Source: Bacillota bacterium (GTDB lineage Bacteria > Bacillota > Clostridia > Oscillospirales > Oscillospiraceae). Taken from it: a DNA stretch of 64,000 nucleotides. Of the stretch, positions 57,632 through 64,000 are shown piece by piece. The notes below the pieces were generated by a model. It ran no database searches, was not told the origin of the DNA, and worked only from the letters and a program-made list of their open reading frames with translations. The position numbers were made by a program, and so were the translations under genes. The stretch covers positions 62,001 through 126,000 of the forward strand of contig JAETQY010000005.1 of NCBI GenBank assembly GCA_021770445.1, written 5' to 3'. Each line of letters starts with the position of its first letter. Position 1 is the stretch's first letter.

Positions 57632-58417
57632 ATGGATCGAACAAGCTGGCTGGACACGGCTGTCTCCGGCATCCGCTTCGGCCCCGACCGGAAGGCGGTG
57701 CGGGCGGAGCTGGAGGGCCACATCGAGGATAAGACCGCCGATTTGCAGCGCATCTTCCCCGACATTCCTGAGGGTGAGGCCCGGGAGCGGGCGCTGGCCG
57801 GCATGGGGGACCCGGAGGAGCTGAAAATCTCTCTGGCCAAGGTCCACCGGCCCTGGCTGGGCTGGCTGTGGACGGCCAGCCGGTGGGCGCTGTGGGTCAC
57901 GCTGCTGGCGCTGAACCTGGTCGCCCTGGGAACCAGGACCGACTATGACAACTCCCTCCGGGGCCGGAGCGGGACGGAGGTCTACGGCCCCGTCCGGGAC
58001 GGGGAGCAGGCCAAACTGGGCCAGTACACCTTCCGGATCACGGCGGCGGCGTACCTGGACGTCCCCGAGGACGGCGTCCAGGAGGACACCCTCCAGCTGG
58101 TGCTGCGGGCCTCCTCCCCCCGGTTCTGGGAGCGGCTGAGCTGGGATGGGTTTTATGACAGCCTCACCGCCGTCGGTCCCGACGGCACCCGATATCCCAT
58201 GGACCGGCAGGATGTTCGGATGGACGAAAGCAAGGGTATTTATCAGGTGTACACCGGCGCGGTGGGGTGCCGGTGGGGTATCTTCTGGCGGGAGGTGGCG
58301 GTGCATCTCCCGGCGGAGGGCTGGCAGCCCGGCGATCAGGTGACCCTGGAGCTGGAGAGCCCGGCGGGGAGAATTTCCCTGTCCGCGCCGGTGACGGAGA
58401 AGGTGGAGGTACCGTGA
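57632..58417 (+). CDS. HAAS/permease-prefix domain membrane protein, copy 2
   Basis: A 261-residue paralogue of the gene at 56034. The N-terminal SGIRFGPDRKAVRAELEGHIEDKTADL and ERALAGMGDPEELKISLAKVH nearly repeat copy 1, and the membrane helix and exported domain are in the same order. The exported halves differ much more than the HAAS halves, suggesting they face different ligands. It starts 48 bp after the first pair. Confidence 0.75.
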   Translation: MDRTSWLDTAVSGIRFGPDRKAVRAELEGHIEDKTADLQRIFPDIPEGEARERALAGMGDPEELKISLAKVHRPWLGWLWTASRWALWVTLLALNLVALGTRTDYDNSLRGRSGTEVYGPVRDGEQAKLGQYTFRITAAAYLDVPEDGVQEDTLQLVLRASSPRFWERLSWDGFYDSLTAVGPDGTRYPMDRQDVRMDESKGIYQVYTGAVGCRWGIFWREVAVHLPAEGWQPGDQVTLELESPAGRISLSAPVTEKVEVP

Positions 58418-59145
58418 AAAAGTGGTGGAAAAAGCTGGAGCGCGCTTTGGAGCGGATCAGCCGGGGGAAGAAGCTGGCCGTCAACCTGGCCCTGTGCGCC
58501 TTTCTGCTGGTGCTGATCTGGTCCCGGTTCGGCTACCCTCTGCCCACAGCGGAGCTGGAGTTCCGCCGTATGGAGCGCACCCATCTGCTGCCGGCCTCGG
58601 AGCTCCAGGGGGTGTTCCGGCGGGAAAACGAGTGGGTCGTGGTGGGTCTCCAGGAGGACAGCGTGCTCTTCTCGGAGGACCGCTCCCTCGACCGCTGGCC
58701 CCGAAGCGTGGCGGGCCCCGCCCTTGTCCCCATCGGACGCTTCGTTTGGACGGAGCTGTCCGTAATTGCGGTGGACGTCCCCCAGGGGACCGCCTCCGCC
58801 CGGCTGGACCTATCAATGGACTGCTGGTACTATCTCCGCGGCGACGGCTGGAGCGCCAGCGGAGAGAGAGGCGGCTCACTGGGGGAAAACATGGACGACT
58901 GGAAACCCTGGGCAAAGGATTTCCACATTGAGGGGGAGCCGCTGAAGGAGGGCGGCATCCTGTTTCGGGTCCCTGTTGGGGACCGTGAGTCCATGGAGTA
59001 CGAGCTGCTCCGACTGCTGACTAAACAGAACACCTACCAGCAATCCGCCAAGCAGCGGGGCCTCAACTGTCACATGGAGGCCGTCTTTTACGGGCAGGAC
59101 GGCCGGGAGCTGGGCCGGACCGCGCTGAGCACTTTGGAGGAATAA
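58414..59145 (+). CDS. Single-pass exported-domain protein, copy 2
   Basis: A 243-residue paralogue of the gene at 56813, with a basic start (KKWWKKLERALERISRGKK), one membrane helix (about 22-39) and an exported domain. It starts with GTG at 58414, overlapping the preceding stop (GTGA), just as copy 1 does. Both copies share an exported-domain GGWF/GDGW-type aromatic pattern and a near-C-terminal TLEE/TLPP end. Function unknown. Confidence 0.65.
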   Translation: MKKWWKKLERALERISRGKKLAVNLALCAFLLVLIWSRFGYPLPTAELEFRRMERTHLLPASELQGVFRRENEWVVVGLQEDSVLFSEDRSLDRWPRSVAGPALVPIGRFVWTELSVIAVDVPQGTASARLDLSMDCWYYLRGDGWSASGERGGSLGENMDDWKPWAKDFHIEGEPLKEGGILFRVPVGDRESMEYELLRLLTKQNTYQQSAKQRGLNCHMEAVFYGQDGRELGRTALSTLEE

Positions 59146-59155
59146 AGTAAAGAGA

Positions 59156-59184
59156 GGGACGCCGGGCAAACCGGCGTCCCTTTT
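59156..59184. terminator. Terminator, PadR operon / deacetylase
   Basis: GGGACGCCGG and complement with TTTT, between convergent genes. Confidence 0.82.
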
Positions 59185-59193
59185 GCTGTCCAA

Positions 59194-59970
59194 CTACGCC
59201 GGGCACTGCCGGCCGGTGTGGTCGATGGTGTACTCCCCCGACAGGATGATCTGGGAGATGGGCACGAAGGTGTACCCCTCCTGGAGGAGTGTCTGGATGA
59301 TGGTGGGCAGGGCCTCCGGGGTGTGGAGGGCGGCGTTGTGGAACAGGACGATGGACCCGGGCTGCACCTTGGAGGTCACCCGCTTGGTGATCTCCCCCGC
59401 CGACAGATCCTTCCAGTCCAGGCTGTCCACGTCCCACTGGATGGGCTCCATACCGATGGAGCGCACGGCGTTGATGGACTTGTCGTCGTAGTCGCCGTAG
59501 GGCAGCCGCACCAGAGTGGGGCGCTCCCCGGTGACCGCCTCGATCTTGTCGTTGCAGGCGTTCAAGTCGGCGGTCACCTCGTCGGCGGACAGCTGGGGGT
59601 AGTGGGCGTGGGTGTTGGAGTGGTTCATCACCTCATGGCCCGCGTCATGGAGGGCCTTCACCGACTCGGGGTATTTGTCCACCCACTCCCCCACCACAAA
59701 GAAGGTGGCCGGCACCTTGTACTGCCCCAAAATGTCGATGAGCTGCTGGGTATCCTCATTGCCCCAGGCGGCGTCAAAGCTGATGGCCACCAGCTTCTGG
59801 TCTCGCTGGACGCAGTAGATGGGCAGCTGCCGGGCGGAGGCGGAGGCCCCCACGGCAGCGGGGTAATTGACCACATAGAACATCACCGCTGCCAGGCAGA
59901 GGCAGGCGCAGGCCGACCACCACCTCCTCCCGATAAACCATATTTTAATACTCTCCCGCTCTTTTACCAT
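59194..59970 (-). CDS. Polysaccharide deacetylase, PdaB-like
   Basis: A 258-residue exported or membrane-anchored NodB-family protein. A membrane helix (about 17-40) precedes the catalytic domain. Motif 1 reads SFDAAWGNEDT, the variant seen in sporulation deacetylases of the PdaB group. Further motifs are HEVMNHSNTHAHYPQL, RLPYGDYD, and WDVDSLDW. It probably works on cortex or spore peptidoglycan; this fits the spore-forming setting but is inferred from similarity. Confidence 0.85.
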   Translation of the reverse strand: MVKERESIKIWFIGRRWWSACACLCLAAVMFYVVNYPAAVGASASARQLPIYCVQRDQKLVAISFDAAWGNEDTQQLIDILGQYKVPATFFVVGEWVDKYPESVKALHDAGHEVMNHSNTHAHYPQLSADEVTADLNACNDKIEAVTGERPTLVRLPYGDYDDKSINAVRSIGMEPIQWDVDSLDWKDLSAGEITKRVTSKVQPGSIVLFHNAALHTPEALPTIIQTLLQEGYTFVPISQIILSGEYTIDHTGRQCPA

Positions 59971-60088
59971 ATTGCAACACTCCCGCTTTCAAATGACTGT
60001 CCCTCGCGGGGGACCTGGGTGCTGCTAAACTATATGAGCGACTGTCCCAAAACATGAGCGGCCACCACCGGTAAAAAAGCACTTTTCC

Positions 60089-60117
60089 TTTACGGACCCG
60101 CCCTTCTGTGGTACAAT
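60089..60117 (+). promoter_or_regulatory. Promoter of the glgX-like gene
   Basis: TTTACG and TACAAT with a 17-nt spacer, about 30 bp before the start codon. Confidence 0.65.
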
Positions 60118-60147
60118 AGTGGTATCTTTTTAAGGAGGGAACCGCCC

Positions 60148-62223
60148 ATGGCACAAGCCCCCATCTCCCGTTCCATCCATCTGGTCCCCCTGGACCACAT
60201 CGCCGGCTTTGATGTCCGGCCCGGCTTCTACGACAGCAACGGCGCCACTGCCATCCCTGGCGGTGTCAACTTCACTGTCCACTCCCACGGGGCCAGCTCC
60301 ATCGAGCTGCTCCTCTTCCACCGGGAACAGGACGAGCCCTTTGCCGTCCTCCCCTTCCCCCCCCACTACCGCATCGGCAACGTCTACTCCATGATCGTGT
60401 TCAAGCTGGACATCGAGGAGTTTGAGTACGCCTATCGGGTGGACGGCCCCTACGACCCCAAGCGGGGGTTGATCTTCGACCGGACCAAGTACCTACTGGA
60501 CCCCTACGCCAAGGCGGTCACCGGCCAGAGCAAGTGGGGGGCCACCTCCCCCCGGGGCCAGCACTACAAGGCCCGGGTGGTGAAGGACGACTTCGACTGG
60601 GGAAATATGGCCCAGCCCCTCATCCCCATGGAGGACTTGGTCATCTACGAGCTCCATGTCCGGGGCTTTACCAGGGACCCCTCCTCTGGGGTGGCCCACC
60701 CCGGCACCTTCGCCGGCTTGATGGAGAAGCTGGACTACCTGGAGAAGCTGGGGGTCAATGCCATCGAGCTGATGCCCATCTTCGAGTTTGACGAGATGCA
60801 GGACTACCGGGAGGTGGATGGAAAATCCCTTTACAACTACTGGGGCTACAGCACCGTGGGCTTTTTCGCCCCCAACACCAGCTACGCCGCCTCCACCGAA
60901 TTCAACCGGGAGGGCAACGAGCTCAAGCGGCTGATCCAGGCCTGCAACCGCCGGGGTATCGAGGTATACCTGGACGTGGTGTTCAACCACACCGCCGAGG
61001 GCAACGAGAAGGGCCCCTTCTTCTCCTTCAAGGGCTTTGACAACAACATCTACTACCTGCTCACCCCCGACGGGCAGTATTACAACTTCTCCGGCTGCGG
61101 CAACACCATGAACTGCAACCACCCCATCGTCCGGCAGATGATTCTGGACTGCCTGCGCTATTGGGTGACCACCTACCGGATCGACGGCTTCCGCTTCGAT
61201 CTGGCCTCCATCCTGGGCCGCAGCGAGGACGGCTCCCCCATGGGGGCGCCCCCTCTGCTCCAGTCCCTGGCCTTCGACCCCATCCTGGGCAACGTGAAGC
61301 TCATCGCCGAGGCCTGGGACGCCGGCGGGCTGTACCAGGTGGGCACCTTCCCCTCCTGGAACCGGTGGGCGGAGTGGAACGGCCGCTACCGGGACGATAT
61401 CCGCCGCTACCTCAAGGGGGACGAGGGCTTTGCCCAGGGGGCCGCCCTGCGGCTGACCGGCTCTCCGGACCTGTACGCCACCCAGGGGCGGGACAACGCC
61501 TCGGTGAACTTTGTCACCTGTCACGACGGCTTCCCTCTGTGGGACCTGTACTGCTACAACGACAAGCACAACCTGGCCAACGGCTGGAACAACACCGACG
61601 GGGCCAACGACAACAACAGCTGGAACTGCGGCGTGGAGGGAGAGACGGACGACCCTGCGGTGAACGAGCTGCGCAAGCGGATGTGCCGCAACGCCTTCGC
61701 CCTACTCATGTGCTCCCGGGGCACCCCCATGTTCCTAGCGGGGGACGAGTTCTGCAACACCCAGTTCGGCAATAACAACGCCTACTGCCAGGACAATATC
61801 ATCTCCTGGCTGGACTGGAACCGGCTGGAACAAAACCGGGATATGTTCCAGTTTTTCCAGTTTATGATCGCCTTCCGCAAGCAGCACCGGGTCCTGCGGG
61901 CCAGCACCGGCGACGGCGCCTGCGGCTTCCCCGACGTCAGCTTCCACGGCGTGACCCCCTGGCGGGACCGGCCCTTCGAGAGCCATGAGCGGTATGTGGG
62001 GGTTATGTTTGCCGGCTGGGAGCGGGACGCCGGCCCCCAGGTGGTCTATGTGGCCTCCAACGCCTGGTGGGAGGACCTAAATGTCACCCTGCCCCAGCTA
62101 CCCGCCTCCATGTACTGGGAGAAGGCGGTGGATACCTGGACAGCGGAGCAGAATGAAGCTCCCGTCGCCGGTACACAGGCCGTTGTCCGGGGACGGAGCG
62201 TGGCAGTATTTGTCGCCCGATAA
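60148..62223 (+). CDS. glgX: Glycogen debranching enzyme / isoamylase-type (GH13)
   Basis: A 691-residue alpha-1,6-glucosidase-type enzyme. An N-terminal CBM48-like domain (about 20-150) precedes the GH13 barrel. The GH13 regions are visible: DVVFNHTAEG (I), DGFRFDLAS with the nucleophile Asp (II), LIAEAWDAGG with the acid Glu (III) and VTCHDGF (IV). It acts on glycogen or starch branch points in the cytosol. Strong SD (AAGGAGGG). No other glycogen genes lie within the window. Confidence 0.9.
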   Translation: MAQAPISRSIHLVPLDHIAGFDVRPGFYDSNGATAIPGGVNFTVHSHGASSIELLLFHREQDEPFAVLPFPPHYRIGNVYSMIVFKLDIEEFEYAYRVDGPYDPKRGLIFDRTKYLLDPYAKAVTGQSKWGATSPRGQHYKARVVKDDFDWGNMAQPLIPMEDLVIYELHVRGFTRDPSSGVAHPGTFAGLMEKLDYLEKLGVNAIELMPIFEFDEMQDYREVDGKSLYNYWGYSTVGFFAPNTSYAASTEFNREGNELKRLIQACNRRGIEVYLDVVFNHTAEGNEKGPFFSFKGFDNNIYYLLTPDGQYYNFSGCGNTMNCNHPIVRQMILDCLRYWVTTYRIDGFRFDLASILGRSEDGSPMGAPPLLQSLAFDPILGNVKLIAEAWDAGGLYQVGTFPSWNRWAEWNGRYRDDIRRYLKGDEGFAQGAALRLTGSPDLYATQGRDNASVNFVTCHDGFPLWDLYCYNDKHNLANGWNNTDGANDNNSWNCGVEGETDDPAVNELRKRMCRNAFALLMCSRGTPMFLAGDEFCNTQFGNNNAYCQDNIISWLDWNRLEQNRDMFQFFQFMIAFRKQHRVLRASTGDGACGFPDVSFHGVTPWRDRPFESHERYVGVMFAGWERDAGPQVVYVASNAWWEDLNVTLPQLPASMYWEKAVDTWTAEQNEAPVAGTQAVVRGRSVAVFVAR

Positions 62224-62228
62224 TCAAA

Positions 62229-62264
62229 CAGTTCCCCGCCAGTGGGCGGGGAACTGCTGCTGTT
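62229..62264. terminator. Terminator, glgX / dehydrogenase
   Basis: CAGTTCCCCGCC-AGT-GGGCGGGGAACTG, then a T-rich stretch, between convergent genes. Confidence 0.78.
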
Positions 62265-63197
62265 TTAGCGGACCAGGTTGCGCAGGGGCTCTCCCGCCAT
62301 ATAGCGGCGCAGGTTGTCCAGCGCCATCTCCACACACTTCCGGCGGGTGATCTCCAGCCGCATCCCCCCGGCCACGTGGGGGGTAAGGAGCAGCCTGGGC
62401 GTATCCCACAGGGGGCTGTCCTTGGGCAGGGGCTCCGGGTCGGTGACGTCCAGGGCCGCCCCCCACAGCTTGCCCGCCCTCATGGCTTGGGCCAGGGCCT
62501 CCTGATCCAGGACGGTCCCCCGCCCGGCGCTGAGGAGGATGGCGTCGTCCTTCATCAGGGACAGGCGGTGGGCGTCCATCAGCCCCGCCGTCTGGGGGGA
62601 GTGGGGCAGGACCAGCGCCGCCACGTCGGCCTGGGGCAGCAGATCGTCCAGCTCCTCCATGGGGTATACCTCGTCAAAGCCCTCCACCGGCCCGTTTACC
62701 CTCCGTTTCAGGCCGATGGTCTTCGCCCCCAGCCCTTGGCACAGCTTGGCGAAGTCGCTGCCCACGTGGCCCGCCCCCGCCACCAGCACGGTGGCGCCCA
62801 GGATGGTCTTCATAGCCCCCTCGTCCTTCCAGACGTGGGCTCGCTGGCTGTCCACATAGGTGGGCAGGCGGCGGCACAGGGCCAGCAGGCAGGTGAGCAT
62901 GTGCTCGGCCACGCTGCGGCTGTTGGAGCCGCTGGAGGAGGTAAACAGCACCCCGGAGGGCAGCATCCCGTCGTACTCCTCGGTGCCCGCCCACATGGTC
63001 TGGAACCATTTCAAGCTGGCCGCCCCCTTCATCATCTCCGGCCGGGGCCAGCCGAACATGACGGTGGCGGCGGCGATCTGCTCTGGGGTTACCGTGCTGC
63101 TGCGGGCGTAAACGTGTTTCGCCTTCGGGGCGACAATTTCAAATTCCTCCCGTTCCCCCTCCTTCAGGGGGAGCAGATTCAAAATATATTCCTGCAT
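62265..63197 (-). CDS. D-2-hydroxyacid dehydrogenase family protein
   Basis: A 310-residue NAD(P)-dependent dehydrogenase. The cofactor motif GAGHVGSDFAKLCQGLG is central, with catalytic Arg (SAGRGTVLD), Glu (DVTDPEPLP) and His (LTPHVAGG). The substrate-binding half has SGSNSRSVAEHML. This set resembles the GhrA/hydroxypyruvate-type group; the exact substrate is unclear. The ATG at 63197 is preferred over the open frame to 63278. A promoter lies at 63243-63271. Confidence 0.88.
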   Translation of the reverse strand: MQEYILNLLPLKEGEREEFEIVAPKAKHVYARSSTVTPEQIAAATVMFGWPRPEMMKGAASLKWFQTMWAGTEEYDGMLPSGVLFTSSSGSNSRSVAEHMLTCLLALCRRLPTYVDSQRAHVWKDEGAMKTILGATVLVAGAGHVGSDFAKLCQGLGAKTIGLKRRVNGPVEGFDEVYPMEELDDLLPQADVAALVLPHSPQTAGLMDAHRLSLMKDDAILLSAGRGTVLDQEALAQAMRAGKLWGAALDVTDPEPLPKDSPLWDTPRLLLTPHVAGGMRLEITRRKCVEMALDNLRRYMAGEPLRNLVR

Positions 63198-63242
63198 GGC
63201 GGCGCTCCTTTCCAATTTCGGGCGGCCAAGGGCCGCCCCTAT

Positions 63243-63271
63243 ATTATACCGGACCTCGTTCCGGGTGACAA
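63243..63271 (-). promoter_or_regulatory. Promoter of the hydroxyacid dehydrogenase gene
   Basis: On the minus strand TTGTCA and TATAAT with a 17-nt spacer. Confidence 0.7.
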
Positions 63272-63286
63272 GTCCCATTCTTCGCC

Positions 63287-63315
63287 TTTACTCCCCTGGA
63301 AAGGTGTGGTAAAAT
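63287..63315 (+). promoter_or_regulatory. Promoter of recG
   Basis: TTTACT and TAAAAT with a 17-nt spacer, about 35 bp before the recG start codon. Confidence 0.6.
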
Positions 63316-63348
63316 AGGGTATATTTCAATCGAAAGGAGGCCTTCCCC

Positions 63349-64000
63349 ATGGAGATCACCCGCAGAACGCCCCTCACCGACTTCCCCGGCGTGGGGGAGG
63401 CCCGGGCCAAAAAGCTGGAAAAGCTGGGGCTGACCGCCGCCGGGGACCTGCTCACCTGGTACCCCCGGGACTACGAGGACCGCAGGAAAATTTACACCAT
63501 CCGGGACGCCCCTCTGGAGGGAAAAGTGTGCGTAGCCGCCATGGCGGCGGAGCACCCCCGGCTGTCCCGCATCCGGAAGGGATTGGAACTGGTTCAGGTG
63601 AAGGTGGTTGACGATACTGGAGCCCTCCATCTCACTTTTTTCAACCAGAGCTACCTGGAGCGGGCCATCAAAGCGGGGGAAGAGTACATCTTTTACGGTT
63701 CTGTGGAGGTTCAGGGCCGGCGAAGGGCTATAGTAAACCCGATTTTCGAGCGTGTTGACAAGCAATCGTTTACTGGTTGCATCATGCCGGTTTACCGGTT
63801 GACAGCGGGAATTTCCAACCATCTGCTGGCCTCTCTCACCCGTCAGGCCCTGTCCTGCGCCGGGGAGATGCCTGAGACCCTGCCCCAGCACATCCGTCAG
63901 GACCACAACCTGGCCGCGGCGGAGTTTTCTCTGAACAACATCCACTTCCCGGAGAACGAGGAGGCTCTGGCCCTGGCTCGGCGGCGGCTGGCCTTCGAGG
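63349..64000 (+). CDS. recG: ATP-dependent DNA helicase RecG (3' partial)
   Basis: The first 217 codons of RecG, cut by the window edge. RecG reverses stalled replication forks. The visible part is the N-terminal region and wedge/OB domain: PLTDFPGVGEARAKKLEKLGL, then DLLTWYPRDYEDR and the OB segment VKVVDDTGALHLTFFNQSYL. The helicase motifs lie beyond the edge. The SD AAAGGAGG lies 9 nt before the ATG. Frame is open to the end with no stop. Confidence 0.93.
   Translation, partial: MEITRRTPLTDFPGVGEARAKKLEKLGLTAAGDLLTWYPRDYEDRRKIYTIRDAPLEGKVCVAAMAAEHPRLSRIRKGLELVQVKVVDDTGALHLTFFNQSYLERAIKAGEEYIFYGSVEVQGRRRAIVNPIFERVDKQSFTGCIMPVYRLTAGISNHLLASLTRQALSCAGEMPETLPQHIRQDHNLAAAEFSLNNIHFPENEEALALARRRLAFE

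Noticed and set aside
1-64000. CRISPR arrays, tRNA or rRNA genes, prophage modules, replication origin
   Set aside because: No spaced direct-repeat array, no tRNA cloverleaf or rRNA motif, no phage structural genes and no DnaA-box cluster were seen on reading both strands.

Overview
The window reads as chromosome of a GC-rich, spore-forming, chemotactic member of the Clostridia, most like the Oscillospiraceae (Flavonifractor/Lawsonibacter/Intestinimonas neighbourhood). The evidence is a complete spoIIIAA-AH sporulation operon, a che operon, a Cys T-box, a cobalamin riboswitch, Shine-Dalgarno-led genes throughout, the TIGR03915/TIGR03916 radical-SAM pair and a DUF3798 ABC transporter. The genus is an inference; no rRNA or species marker is present. 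Both ends cut a gene: cheA on the left and recG on the right.

Layout. 1-3.8 kb: cheA(partial)-cheW-cheR-cheB (+). 3.8-9.2 kb: an Asp23 gene and spoIIIAH-AA (-), the latter split by a palindromic repeat element. 9.3-9.6 kb: a small peptide gene with an antisense promoter. 9.6-12.7 kb: serC, an ECF S-component, serA and tfoX-C (-). 12.8-20 kb: pepD and a five-gene DUF3798 ABC system (-). 20-22.3 kb: a DNA repair/modification pair (-). 22.4-24 kb: a second small peptide locus and an NSS transporter (+). 24-25.2 kb: an ECF S-component and DUF4430 gene under a cobalamin riboswitch (-). 25.3-28.7 kb: T-box, cysE, VOC, cysS, then a DUF559 nuclease cassette inserted at the 3' end of cysS. 28.7-37.7 kb: small unknowns, a uracil permease with a leader peptide, cstA, an LTA-synthase-like sulfatase, and a structured RNA candidate. 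37.8-45 kb: an FAD protein, a lone integrase and mannitol genes. 45-51.6 kb: aminotransferase, glf, a glycosyltransferase and a Sel1 pair. 51.6-59.2 kb: divergent XRE regulators, a deacetylase/PHP/ATP-grasp operon, and a PadR operon with a duplicated two-gene module. 59.2-64 kb: a pdaB-like deacetylase, glgX, a hydroxyacid dehydrogenase and recG.

The strongest non-routine signals are these. (1) The DUF559 gene and a pair of two-hairpin repeat units sit between two near-identical 33-bp copies of the cysS 3' end; a related repeat pair interrupts spoIIIA. (2) Two short hydrophobic-peptide loci have opposed promoters and SD-sequestering hairpins, an architecture typical of type I toxin-antitoxin systems. 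(3) A third locus (29.3-29.55 kb) has two overlapping transcripts and no convincing ORF. (4) A multi-hairpin RNA candidate at 37.2-37.46 kb has a long-range closing stem. (5) A cobalamin riboswitch controls a DUF4430 protein plus an ECF S-component.

Promoters, terminators and starts were read by eye as motif matches (hexamers with 16-18 nt spacers, inverted repeats, SD spacing). No database search or folding program was run.
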